DNA from: Ciona savignyi
Taxonomy: Eukaryota > Chordata > Ascidiacea > Phlebobranchia > Cionidae
Length of the DNA stretch: 64,000 bases
NCBI GenBank assembly: GCA_000149265.1
Contig: CH002800.1
Span: 628,807-692,806, forward strand
Direction: 5' to 3'
In this document: one piece after another, positions 11,718 to 23,900 of the stretch
Layout of the letters: the number at the start of each line of letters is the position of its first letter
How positions within the stretch are numbered: position 1 is the first letter of the stretch
Program-made: the position numbers and the translations under genes
Notes under the pieces: generated by a model
The model's input: the letters and a program-made list of their open reading frames with translations, nothing else
What the model was told of the DNA's origin: nothing
The model's database searches: none

Positions 11718-11861
11718 CATGTTTATCCCCGTGAATGAGAAAACCAATGAGGTTAACACACGGGCAATCGCCAGATCACCTCGTGCCTACCGTCGGGTTA
11801 CCTGAGCTATTGCAGTGTGTTGTGTATGATTTACACGTTCCTTCAATTTAGTAGAACCCAT
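11718..11861 (+). repeat. Dispersed repeat of unknown class (family 4), best copy
   Basis: Begins TATCCCCGTGAATGAGAAAAC, continues with GGTTAACACACGGGCAATCGCC, CTACCGTCGGGTTACC and GAGCTATTGCAGTGTGTTG, and ends TTTAGTAGAACCCAT. The same blocks in the same order recur at 1668-1744, 2428-2520, 53930-54018 and 56005-56100. No tRNA boxes or inverted ends were seen. Confidence 0.6.
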
Positions 11862-13799
11862 TTGGCCGCTGAGTTCAGTCAATGTCCGTTAAGTGCCTTG
11901 ATTAAAGACAAAGTTGACTAGCTAGCGATCAGTTTCGAAAATGCAACCCTTTGGCTAAAAGACGCACTTAATCACTAGATGAATCTGTCGGAAATTAAAT
12001 ATAGGACTGCCTAAATTGTCCTCATAAACCCCATTGTGAATGGTATGGGTTAGTAAGTTTTAAAATTATAAAATATTATTTTTAAAAAGCAAGTATACAA
12101 ATGATAAATCAATAGAAATTTTAAAAACGATTTAAAGTAATCAAACTAGAAATTAGCTTCGAAAAAAGTCACATTTGCATACTTAATAAAAAATAGTTTG
12201 TTACGCCCTTATACAAGGTTTCCATTAAACCATTGGGATGTATGCTTGGCTAAAGACAATACCGAATAATTTAAAGGCTGGTTTCGATCCAACACACTTA
12301 CGATCCAGCGTCAACGCTCTAACAAAATAAGCTTTGTGGACTGGAATATTTAATGAAATAAATAAAATAGAAACTGTGAAAAAAAGTAAAAATTTCAAAA
12401 CGCAAAGTATATGTATGTGTAACCCTTAATTGATTGCAGCTGTTTTTTTGTGTCAAAACAATACTTCATATGTTGTCATTAAATTAAACAATACTTTATA
12501 AGGTTTAAGTATAACGGTTACACTAGGGGCAGGTCATGTAATGTATAAGACATTGGTATTTATAACGATAATCACGTCGGTTATAAAAGGCGGGTCGTAA
12601 AACTACAAGTGCGACTGTAGTTTATGTTACGGCGGTCGGGAGTTAGTTTTGTAATTATTGCCATAATTTAAAGTAAATTGCGTCCCTTGCCCAGTTAATT
12701 ACAGAGAAGTCGTACACACGGTGGGCAGTGCTCGTTAAAATAATTATCTTCATAATTAACGCTCTGTCAATAGCCCTTTGTTTACAATGGAAACAAAAGG
12801 TTAAGTAACAGTAACATTTTATTTTCAATTACAACAATGACGTGCCATTAAATTTCGTCGTGGCGGCAAGTTTTTAGTTTCTTTACCGTTTCCATATCCA
12901 CTAACTTTTCCAGTAACCATTATCTCACGTTTATAGAAAGGAAAACTCGTTAAAACAGCAAACCCAATAAAATAACACACGTATATATTTGTTTTTAAAC
13001 TTGTCATTGAAATACAATGAGCACTTTCTTTGGATTTACCTTGTTAATAACGTTTTTAGTAACTGTATTCTCCTGGCGTTTATGGAAAATAACATCACGC
13101 CAACATAGTACATACGCATTTTGACTACTTCGATGTTTTTTATCGAAAATTCAATTTTACTCTACATTTTAATGCTGTCGGACTACAGATTGAAATGATA
13201 ACGTATTGAATATTTAGAAGGTTTTAGATTGAAATCGCAGTTTGATAATGTTTTAAGTTGCTTTCTAAAATGCCATAATAACGATAGCTGTCTAATATCT
13301 TAATTTTGCGTTTGACCTTGCGTTTTGCGTCTTGACTTTGCGTTTTCCTTATACGCTTGAACTAGACCATTAAATATATCATTCAGGTTTAAAAACAAAA
13401 TTAGGAAACTCTTGTGTAATTTATTTGTGGTTTTGTTCATTCAAAAAATTATGTCCGCATGTGGGCGCAAGAAACGTATTGTATTCAGAAACGAATATGG
13501 CAGTCAGTATATTTAAAAACGGTTCTGTGGCCAAATGATTCACACGACCTATACGTATACAAATTTCCGTATAAAAACGTTAATAATGGCAAACTCGGCC
13601 CAGTAAAAGAACGACATTTTTATCTTTGTCCCGCAGGATCTCCAATTGATATGCGGTTCGTCAAAATATTTGTTTCTTAATGGAATATTGCGTCTAACAG
13701 GCTGTTTATTAATAGAGTACTGTAGTCGGTCAAGCTAACCTTATTGAGAAAAAAGTAACAATCATTTGAATACTAATCAATACCTACAGTTTTTAGTGC

Positions 13800-13915
13800 T
13801 ACGCTGACGAAGGACATAAACGACTGAGCTATAGGCTGGTTTCGAATCAACAACCTTTCGGTTGATAGGTGACTAACTAACAGACTGAGCTATTGGGGCC
13901 GGAAGGAGATTGATT
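13800..13915 (-). repeat. tRNA-derived SINE, family 2
   Basis: Read on the minus strand: CCCCAATAGCTCAGTCTGTTA (tRNA A-box region), then CAACCGAAAGGTTGTTGATTCGAAACC, an anticodon-arm/T-arm-like section ending in a B box. Copies sharing this layout lie at 27665-27757 and 30355-30455, with a weak one at 12262-12335. Confidence 0.6.
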
Positions 13916-15079
13916 TGTGTGCAACTCTTAAGAAACAGCTTATATTATGCAATATACGTTCAGCGGCTTAAAAAAGTAGAGTACCAACGCTTTTCCCCAG
14001 AGATTTGTTTCGCGCCTTCGACAGACCCGACGCTCGCCGTACTAGATAATGAAATAAGTTTTGCTTAACAATACATTAAAAAACACATGAAATGTAAATT
14101 CAACTGACTGTCTGTGGCATAGATACCCGACCCGCAGACACAATAAGACCAAGCAGGGTAGCAATATGCCATAAAACGAAAAATTTGTAATTCGATTATT
14201 ATTTTATTGTTTGTATTGCCGTGCTTAATCGTATGTAGAATAAAAAATATGTGTCGTTTCTAAACCCACTGAATTTTCTTATATTTTCTTTGTAAAAACT
14301 TTCTGTATTTTACGACTTTACAACCAGAATATAGAGTATCTTGGGTGGGCACTATGGATTACTATATTTAGCTGGTGGCTTGTTTTGGCAATTCGTCAGC
14401 TACGCCTGTAAGTTTGCCGAAAATGGGCGTGTGCCGCTTATAGAAAATAGAGTAATGGTGTATTCTGCGGGCAGCGGTAATTTCTGTGTTTTGGGTTACT
14501 GCTACTGTGTTTCTGCGCTGTTTTGTCGTGTTTTAAAAGGGCTATCAGGGTGGCAACTGGGCACTTTAACGCTGAGATTCACGTGCCGCCTTGGTATCTC
14601 ATTGTTTGGCAACATTTGGCCAAATCGTGTTGTAAAAGGTAAAATTTCCGAAACTAGGAATTAAAATTGCTCTGAAATCATTCTCTCTCTCTTGTGGATG
14701 CAACGAAAAAGGCGCCACATGTGTGGTCCTCTCTCTTCTCGCCGAGAGAACTTGCTCCGAGATGGTACTGCTCCGGTAACACGAGAACGCGGGCTTCCAA
14801 CCGTGTCCACAAATGACGGAGTCCTGTGCCCGGGGATTTGCCATAACCGGGGTGTTCACTATTGTTTTCCTTATTTTTGTTATTTGTCAGTAAAAAAAGA
14901 AGCGAAAATCAACCGACCAGTTTTCTTAGGTCCTTTTCAGACTAAAAAAGGAGTCGCCACATACCTACTATTATTTTGTATAATTTTTATTTGATATAAA
15001 TTGATTTTTATTGCAAACAGTGATGATGTAATGTAAAAGTCAGGCACAAAGTCTATAAAAACTGTACAGTTGTGCCGCT

Positions 15080-16841
15080 TTGTGGCGATAATAAACTCGG
15101 GACCACCGTGCCCGCTCTGTTGAAATTCCGGCAGAGAATGATTGAATTTTGCTCTGCCACCAATCCCTCCGCCATCATAAAGGGCTGTATTGAAGAGAAA
15201 GGTTAGAAACTCTTCGACTGTTTACGCGACGGCGATTTTAGCGCTCAAAGCGTTTTGTGGTGAAGGATTTGCGTGTGGGAGCTTCGGTCACACTATCGTA
15301 CCGTCTACGACTCGCATTGCGTTACATATTTCACTATCAATCCGCGGGAAATTGACTAAATCGAGCTAGTTAGATATGAATACCTCCCGAATCGCTGTCA
15401 TTGCTCGTCGTTCGTCCCGTTTTCTCTGTCTTTATCTCCCGCGAGAGGAGGTCTCGGCAGTGGTGGTCGTTGGCGAAAAAATAAAAACATGCCGCCAGTT
15501 ACGGTGCCTTACTTCGCTCGGCTGACTCTATTCAAACGCTTGAAGAAGACCAGATCTTACCAGCAGTAGGCCGGTGCCGTGTTATCCACCGACGCTATTC
15601 GTCCGAGCCAGGATTAGCTGGCTTTTTGAGGTCGGGCAGAACGAAACTGTACTGAAGCAGGCTTACACCTTCGCCTTTTGGGCGCTAAGGGTTTTATGTC
15701 AGATTAGTCACTTTGAGCGGAAGATCCGATGTTTTACTTTGATGTTTACGAAGCTTTGTTACAGGCAGTTTGACTAGAAAGACTAAACCGAGTAGCATAT
15801 TTACGCAACGGATATTACAGCCAGTTGAGTAAGTTTCGCTGACTGGATTCAACCGTTATGAGTATACCAGCCCGCTAATCACACGCTAGTATCAAAATAG
15901 ATTTAATCGTGAAATGCGAATCTGGTTTTTCGCCCAGCGCCTATAGATTATTGTGTATTACATTCAATGTTTAGGCGAGTTTAAAACTTATTCGATTAGC
16001 TAGAAATACTATACTGTTATTGCGCAACGAAGGTTATGGTTGCGGTTAAATTGGGACGGGTTAAACCGCTGGGGAATATAGTCGGAATACAATCTCCACG
16101 ATGAAAGTATACTCCCCTCAACGCCCGACCTGGTGCTACTCTGGTATGCACGTGGCGACTAAGGTTCCAGCCCGTCGATTATCGCATTGTGTAGCGGAGA
16201 TTGGGCTGATACGCCGATAGATAGGATTGACGCTCGGGGGTTTGCTCGTACAATGCAAGCGCTGTGCCAACTCGCAATGTAAACATCTCTTATTAAGTCA
16301 GAACACCGGTCACGAGTGACCTCCGATAATGAAATTCTGGTGACGGAGAGCCAGCCGAACGGAAGCGCGCTCGGCTTCACCACAATAAAACGCTGGGTGG
16401 TCGCCATCAAAATTGGTGACAGAATAAATAACCAGCAGAAAAATGTTCTTGAATCTGCGTCATGTCAGTTTCCGTGATTTTAAGCATGCCTTCTTCGTTT
16501 GTGATTAGTTAAAAAGTATGTAGTGCAGGTAAAAACACTTTGAAAGAGGAAATTATTCTGCCTTAGCGGTAAGTTAGTATAGCGACAACGAAAGTCGGAA
16601 AAATCTCGACATTTTTCTTAAGTCTGCGATTTGTTTTATTATGATCGTGTCGTATAACTAAGTTTATTTTATGCTGAGCAGTGACGTATTTCGTGTTATA
16701 TGATGGTAAAAGCTAGGGGCCCGACCGAAATCTTTGCAACAAGTCTGCTACACAAGAATCTTCGTGCACAACGGAGTAACTTCGGACAAAGATCAATCGG
16801 ACATCAGATCATTAATCGGTCCGTGCGGGGCCGTTGTTAAT
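15080..16841. promoter_or_regulatory. Presumed proximal regulatory region of Patched
   Basis: A GC-richer, repeat-poor stretch immediately upstream of the Patched start codon. It contains the perfect Gli-type 9-mer at 16394-16402. The reading frame of exon 1 is open back to a TAA at 16707-16709 but has no ATG before 16842. I could not identify a TATA box or the transcription start, and part of the stretch must be 5' UTR. Confidence 0.45.
16394..16402 (-). promoter_or_regulatory. Candidate proximal Gli/Ci binding site of Patched
   Basis: TGGGTGGTC, the exact reverse complement of GACCACCCA, lies 440 bases upstream of the Patched ATG inside the GC-richer proximal region. Gli/Ci proteins are known to activate ptc through this sequence in flies and vertebrates. 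Position and exact match make this the strongest regulatory call in the window. Confidence 0.55.
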
Positions 16842-17951
16842 ATGGAAGACGCGAATAATACACAAGCATCCGGTAGTAGGATCACGAACAGCGAACACGG
16901 ACCTCTCACGCCATATCTGACAGACCAACCAGAGAGTAGTAGAACAAATGTCGCGTCGCGAGAGAACCCCGCGATTGATCGAGTGCAAGAAACTTTTGAT
17001 GATGTCACCTCGGACGTATGCAACGATACAAACCCCCAGCGCAGCGCCCGCGGTACCAAGTTAAGAAAAGACACAGCCGTGTCAGCACGTAGAAACTGCC
17101 GAGTCAAGGGTACTGCACCTGAAATTATACCGAGTCATCATTCCACGCCAAGTTTTAGCAACTCTACTCAGGAAAGGGACGCGAGTCGCCACCAAACTGC
17201 AGACAGTTGCGACGAGCTTACAGTTACCAGTATATCTTCGTGCGGATCGGATTGGAAACTTCTGAACAGTTCGGAACGAGATTCTGAATCCTGCACACCT
17301 GCCTTTACTTGTACCGGAGTAAAGGACTCGAGCACGCGAAACAATTCAAAGCGACGGACACTTTCGTACGCAAGAACTCGACATAACGCGCAACTGAATT
17401 TATCCGGTAAAGACGACATTGTCTTTCGAGATTTAAACATGCCCACAGTAGAGTCGTCGTCTGCTGTGTCCGATAATTCGGTTGTTGGGGACAGTCCCAC
17501 TTCTGAAACTCTTCCGAATGTTCCAGACTCTACAGCTCGCCTTAAAAGCGAGTCAGAGGAGAGGAAAACGACACTCACACACCCAGGCGTTACTGTGGAC
17601 CCGTGGGTCCGTCCTGCTGCTGAAACAGACACAAGTGGGACAACGGTACGCTTTCAAACCCGAGCGGACCCACCGAACAGTCGACCACCTGATCATGTAG
17701 ATAACCAACGATTTCATAACTCCGGTCCCAACCAGATCGAGCCCCATACGGACGAGCATGGGGTGGTTCGGAGATCAAACAGTCATGAAGAGCTTGAGAA
17801 GATCTCTTCCAACCGCCCGCGCACGCGCACGACGTCAAACGGAGCGAACGCAGACGCGTCCGAAATACGCGAACGGATCCGAAACGATTTGGAATTACTG
17901 ACGCGACCGAGTTGGTGCGATGCAAAATTCGCGTTATCGCGACTTGACCAG
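16842..17951 (+). CDS. ptch: Patched exon 1: long Ser/Thr-rich cytoplasmic N-terminus
   Basis: 370 codons. Residues 1-350 are hydrophilic, rich in Ser, Thr, Asn, Asp and Arg, and have no membrane segment (starts [11 protein letters not shown]; includes [11 protein letters not shown]). The last residues, [16 protein letters not shown] (355-370), match the conserved Patched segment just before the first membrane span. The donor CAG|GTTTGT at 17952 joins in phase to [10 protein letters not shown] of exon 2. This match ties an otherwise anonymous open frame to Patched. GC content is high for the region, consistent with coding. The function of the extension is unknown. Confidence 0.85.
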
Positions 17952-20900
17952 GTTTGTACCTTAATCAGCCTTTTAAACACTAACCGATTCAACAAACCGC
18001 CTCGATAATTTGCAGTCAGTTAGTCTTAACCAACTTTCCGCACATCGTAAGCTTCTAAAAGCTATTCTGCTAAATCCGAACCATAAAGGGTTTTAGAAGG
18101 CATAAATGTCAAAATGTCGGACTTAAATTTACAGCTNNNNNNNNNNNNNNNNNNNNNNNNNNNNNNNNNNNNNNNNNNNNNNNNNNNNNNNNNNNNNNNN
18201 NNNNNNNNNNNNNNNNNNNNNNNNNNNNNNNNNNNNATCTCGCTCTTGGCTTGTACGCCCGTGTCAGTCGCTTAATCAAATCAAAACCAATGACAGCCAT
18301 GAAAAGTCAACTGTACCCGTGAACTCCAGCACCCGGCCCGAGTAAACAGGTTTTGTGCTTCGTGAGCTTTGTAGGGGGTACGCGCGTTGTTTTAAAACGC
18401 CCCGTGCCATAATGAGAAGCAAATGAAATAACTGCGTTTTTGGAACGTCATAACCCAAACAGTTGATCGCTTTCAAAAGTTATGTAGCAGTGTTTACAAA
18501 TTCCGTTTTATTTAGCTTTTCCTGTTCTATCCTTTCAGCCACGTGCTGAAACAATAGCGCCCTTTGCTTCAGCTTGGGGGCTACGGTTCGGCTATAGTTG
18601 CTGGCTTCGTTAGTGGCTTTGTGATTCCCCACAGTTTCCGCGCTCGAAATACGTGGAATAGCGCTGAATGCTCGCGGCATGGCGGGTGAAACTGTGTTTG
18701 TACTTCATTTCGTGCGTGACGCGAAGAGCCCCGGAGTTTCTACGCGCACAGATTTGTTCCTACGGGTAGAAACTATAGAAGACATTACGGTCAAATAGCC
18801 GAATATTTAGCGCGACTGATACATATACAAATTGTGTACAAAAAAGATAATGGTGGCGATTCCATTAGGGTTTCAAAACCTAGTGCTATCGAAGACATAT
18901 TGCGAATTATGCGGCCGGTCTCTCGTAAGGTTACCCTATGCGCTTCCCGTCGAGCACTATTAGTGAATATGAATTCCGCCGATTCGCCAAGTCAACACCC
19001 ATTTGTCACAATTGAGCCAACCCCAAAACACTGGGTTGTTTATAGGGGTAAACACCACTCATCCTTTGACAGTGATTCACCCCAAGCGGGGGTAAATCGG
19101 CGATTACGTAAACTGTTCCAGAACAGGTTTAAACTGTCGTGCAGTGTTGACTTTACTACCGCTTTCGTTACGTCATTACCCCTATCCGTAGAAGCGTATC
19201 ATTGTAAGGTCGCTTGAAACGTAAAAAACTTGTTGCGTTTCATTTGGACGAGTATTGTTTGTCGCCCCGTTGTAACCCTAGCTGAGCGAGCCACCAGCGC
19301 ACCGAAGTGATTGACTGGCGGTGAACTGGGCGACGTGTGGGTCCTGCTTTTATAGCTTCAGAAAAATGTGCAGCGGCAAAGCCGTCCGGGTGCTGCTGGG
19401 TAATCTCTGACGTTGATTCATCGGGAGATTTTATTATTTCAGCGCGCGGCCTTCTGCTGAAAGATAGAAAATGCGAGCGCGAAACCCGCAAGGGAAACGC
19501 AATCCCCGGGCTGGGCACGCTGCGCGCCACCTTTCGCCTTCGGAATCCTAGGTTCAGATAGATACCGTGACCATGGCGACTTGTAACAATACGGGCCAAG
19601 AGTAAAGCCATCAAATGATCGATGTCGCTTCGGTGTTTTTCATTAATTCGGTGACGCCAGAACGTGTTCCGTTACAACGGCCCCGAAATCGCTGGCAGAG
19701 CAGGCGCACTGCGTGCTTCATTAGTGTTTGTATATATGTCTTAATTTACTGGCGGTGTACAAACACAAGGTTTATCCTAGGATTGCTGGAAACTTATCTG
19801 CGCAGAAACAGGCGCTTTGTAAACCATGCAAAGTCCGGTTGCGCCATCTGTACAAGTAAATTTCTCTACAAGGTTAATTACATGCGTCCATTGTTCCAGT
19901 GCATTTTTGTGCAGTTTAATTGGTGTTTGGGCGGGTATGTTGTGCAGCGCTGTCACTTTATCAACAATCGAGCGTATAATCCGTAGCCGTCACCTGAGCA
20001 TCTCCCGTTGCGATAAGACGTCTTCATGCAACACCTGCGCCGGTAAACAACCGAGTTTACAGAACGAATGGCATCCCGCCCGCCTGCGGCCGCAAGGCAA
20101 AGAGTCTGCTGCTCGTCAACGCTTACACCGTCACTACTGCGGCTGTTTCGTCACTAAAAATGTCCAACGACAATATGCCGCAATCGCCCTTGGCTATGAC
20201 TGCAGGGACCACCCGGGCAGACGGTCTCTGCTTAATGTTCAGGTGTTCTTATCGTTGAAGATCTTTACCGCCCGCCCACTGTTCCGGCATTCACTACACG
20301 GCGCTTTTTGCTTAAACCTAACGAATTTAGACCTTTGGGGGCGAATACAAAACGAAACTATACCGGTAAAGGAGCAGGCTATGTTCTTAGCGACTTCATT
20401 TACAAAAGTTTAAACCCATTTGTAGATAGATAATACTAAACAACGTTTAAAAAACAATTCGCTGCTATATATTACGAAAAAAAGCGTTAAAACTATTCGT
20501 AACTAGATATTTCTAAAACAACTTTTAAAAACTACCAACCGGCATGTCACCGCAGCTTTTGACACATCGTGCTTAGTGTATAGACGTTACTGGTCACAAC
20601 GTGCAATGGGTATGGCCAAGTTGACGGCTTGTTTATCGATTTTGTTGAGAACTGCATTCTTAGGTGCCAAGCACTGTATGTGGCATCAATATACCGCGTC
20701 CGTTTAAGCCGCTGTTTCGGGCAACAATCGTGAGATTTGACCACCGGGATTTGAATTAGCCACAAACAACTAGTTTCAACAAACAAATTCTGACACCTCT
20801 CCGCGCAACTTATTAAATTTCAACTTCAGCATTTCTCTTTCAAACTCAAAGTGCCGTGAACTTAATCCTAGTTTACATTTTCCCAGTAAAATTCGCCCAA

Positions 20901-23900
20901 TTTCCTCTCTTGCCGGCGCAAGCGTAGAAAGAGTGGGGTGTAGATGTTTGGACAGCCATCAAGAAAATCCGTTTCAAATTAGCTCTCGGGTAATAAAACA
21001 CGGCTTTCACGTAACAGCAAATGAAATCACTTTTTTGAAACTGTATGACGCAATGGCCACCTACGTCGCTGCTAACAGTGAGACGACATTGAACGTTAAT
21101 GACACCTTCCGTTTAGATGATAAGCCCGCGAAGCACTTAATTGTGGCATTAGCTCGATTTCTTATGTTCAGTTTAATGATATTTCTTTAACTACTTTCTT
21201 TACATGATAATTTACTGGACTACAAACGCTGTAGTGGACATGAATGTCTTGTCTTGCACAAAGGAACCGGTGACCAGACGGTTAGCACGCCCGAATCATA
21301 TACAGCATTCAACTCAAAACCGACATAACCAATACCCGTTGTCGGTTCGAAACTAAGCCCACTAAATGTGCCTACTTTTTTTTTAATTTACATACAGATT
21401 TCGCGATGGTGTAAAATTTCAACTAATCCGCTTTCTGTGGGTATTGTTTCCAACCATTTTACGGTTTACAAAGTATTTTTTATCAAACCGCAGATACCAT
21501 ACATCATAATTGTCAATTTGCACCTTATGTGTGTTACCTTCGAATGTAATAGAAACGGATTTTAATATTATTCCGTTTTTTTACGTATAATGAGTCCAGG
21601 CATATGTCGCTGTTGTCACATTTACTACTTTTACGGTTTTGACCAAAATCCCAAACTCCTAACAGGGCCTGTTACCTGCCGTGTGAATTTTGCGTATGTC
21701 CAAATAATTACACACCAAGCTTGCTTTATCGAAAGTGCCACAAGTTTACCAAAACCGCCCAATTCTCCCAATCCTTCCGGGCACAAGTATGTAATTTCAA
21801 TGACAGACTTGTGTTTACACAAACAGTAGTCGCTTGTTAATCATTATATACAGCTGCATGTGACAGGACACTATTTTTAAAGCTGCTTTCCTGTTATTCA
21901 GCTTGTTTTGTTTCTCCGCCCATTGATTTTTATAGATATAAAAGTTAAACCTAGGCATTTTAACACATAATGTGTTGCAATGGTAAAAATACTAGCTGAT
22001 TTGCAGGATGACTGCACTATTGGTATAAAAGTTAGGCATCTCGACACTTCATGTGTTGTTATGGTAAAAATACTAGCTGAATTGCAAGATGACTACACTA
22101 TTTTTGGTGACCCATTAACCCCATTCGTTTACCAGGGCAAGGCTACTGGGAACCGATACGCCCTCAAACTCCGATCCTTTCTTCACCGGGTTCTGTTCAA
22201 GTTCGGCTGCTGGATACAACGAAACGCCGCATACGTTCTGATCATTGGGATACTCGCGTTAGCTGGATGCTGCATCTGCCTCAAGTTTGCGCATATGGAA
22301 ACCAACATTTCAAAGCTTTGGGTCGAAAGTAAGTGAATGATTAGTTTACGTTATGCTGAAATGAATGTCCGTTTTGTGGTGCAGTTTAAAATTGCAACAT
22401 TTTAAGTCGAACGCGTAAAACGTACGTCAATTTATTTCATTTTTCATATAAAATAATGTTCACAAGCTTCTCTTCAGCCTTATTATCACTAGCTTTTGAA
22501 CAAACTTAAATGCACGTCCTTTTGGTTGTATAATAACAGCTTTGTATCCTTTTGGGTGGGCCTTGTTTTCATGTAAGGTCCATAGACACTCCTACTCAAA
22601 TAGCATTTAAGAATATCCGAGCAATTTTCGGCTTTGCAGTCGTCGCCAATTCTCGATCCTTTGATTATTCGTTGGCGCTTTTCTTACCGTCCCAGTGGAA
22701 ATAGTGACAGCCGAGTAATTCGCATTCTATCTAAGAGTTCCCTGGCGCGAATTTCCGCATCAGTTCGCCAAGATCCGACGCTGATAAGATCATTTAGTTA
22801 AACCGGCATCGAACATAAAGTGTGCTCATTTCGCTTACTTTTAAAACACAGTCTGTCATGGGTTATCTCTCCCACCGCCAGAATTTACCACAGTGTCGCT
22901 AATCCTACTCACACAAAACCTCAGCGGAATATGCGAGGTATGGTCGACTCATTCAATGTGACAGTCGATGGGAAAATCCAAACCGAAACCCGGCCGCAAA
23001 AGTCTTATTTGTACAATGCAATTGAGTGCGTAACACAGCAGCAATGGCTAATACAATAGCCAGTAAGCGGGAACGCGTATCAGGTTACAGAGTCCGCCCA
23101 ATCCGTAAGTGTACATCGTTATTAACCTCTCACTAACTTCAAGCGTTCTTTATATGGGTGGTCCGCGAAGTCCGAAAAAACAGGTGCTCGCCGCAACCCG
23201 CGCCTCAACCTATTTCTATCGTTGCCAGAACCCGGTGAATTTCTCACCTCGTAGCGGAATAAGGCCTCCCGTGTGTGCACGATAAACATTCCGACCATTA
23301 TCAGGCAGCCCGTACCCAATTGCCCGTTTCTACCGCTGCCCATAACTGTCATTCTGAAGAGGAGTTGTAACAACTTTTATAATTGATATCCCTCCACACC
23401 CTGTTACAGTGTTTAGGGGTCATGTTGGGAAACTCGCACCCAGTCTTGCTTTAATAGGAAATTACGAATTGCCTATTAATATACACGCAACGTCTTAGTC
23501 ATACAATGTCAGGTTAGATACACATTTAAGAGATGCATCTACTTTAACCAAAGGCACCGTCAATTACCTTATTCAAATAGAAATACTTTGATTTTTTTTA
23601 TATGAAAAAAACATTATTCAATTAGAGATTTATTAATTTGCATTTTGTTAAGCGTAAGTTGTGATTTAAGGTCGTGTGGCCGAATGGTTAGCGACCGATA
23701 TATATACCGACTGAAATATGCAAGAAAGTTCCAAATGACGTCCCCATCATGGGTCCACATTTGGCTCGTAAAAAAATATATATATATTAAAAAAGAAAAA
23801 AAAATGCAATTTACGTAGACCGTTCTGTTAATAAGGTCGAAGCACATTCTCTAACACCACAACCTTAAGTACCAATATCGCAATTCATACCAGGATTATA

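Larger units (their letters stand above)
9321..15079. other. AT-rich intergenic DNA, upstream of Patched
   Basis: No supported gene. Contents: a perfect Gli-type 9-mer at 9654-9662, a SINE B-box fragment at about 10770-10822, a tandem CRE-like cluster at 10940-11027, a family-4 repeat at 11718-11861, and family-2 SINE sequence at about 12262-12335 and 13800-13915. The remainder is simple AT-rich sequence. Frames at 13459-13680 and 14341-14664 show no family resemblance. Confidence 0.5.
17952..22135. other. Patched intron 1, with assembly gap
   Basis: Holds the 100-N gap (18137-18236), a GC-richer repeat-poor stretch to about 20420, a one-mismatch Gli-type site at 20207-20215, a diverged SINE at 21268-21366, and an 82-bp direct duplication just before exon 2 (21938-22105). 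Long frames within 19240-20413 have no family resemblance and no matching splice phases. Confidence 0.55.

Noticed and set aside
16734-16841. An upstream extension of Patched exon 1 by 36 codons, starting at TTG
   Set aside because: The frame is open but has no ATG; the ATG at 16842 has a good initiation context and was chosen.
19826-20413. A 195-codon plus-strand open frame in Patched intron 1
   Set aside because: No recognisable domain, and the Patched peptide is continuous across the intron. It is consistent with chance openness in GC-richer DNA.
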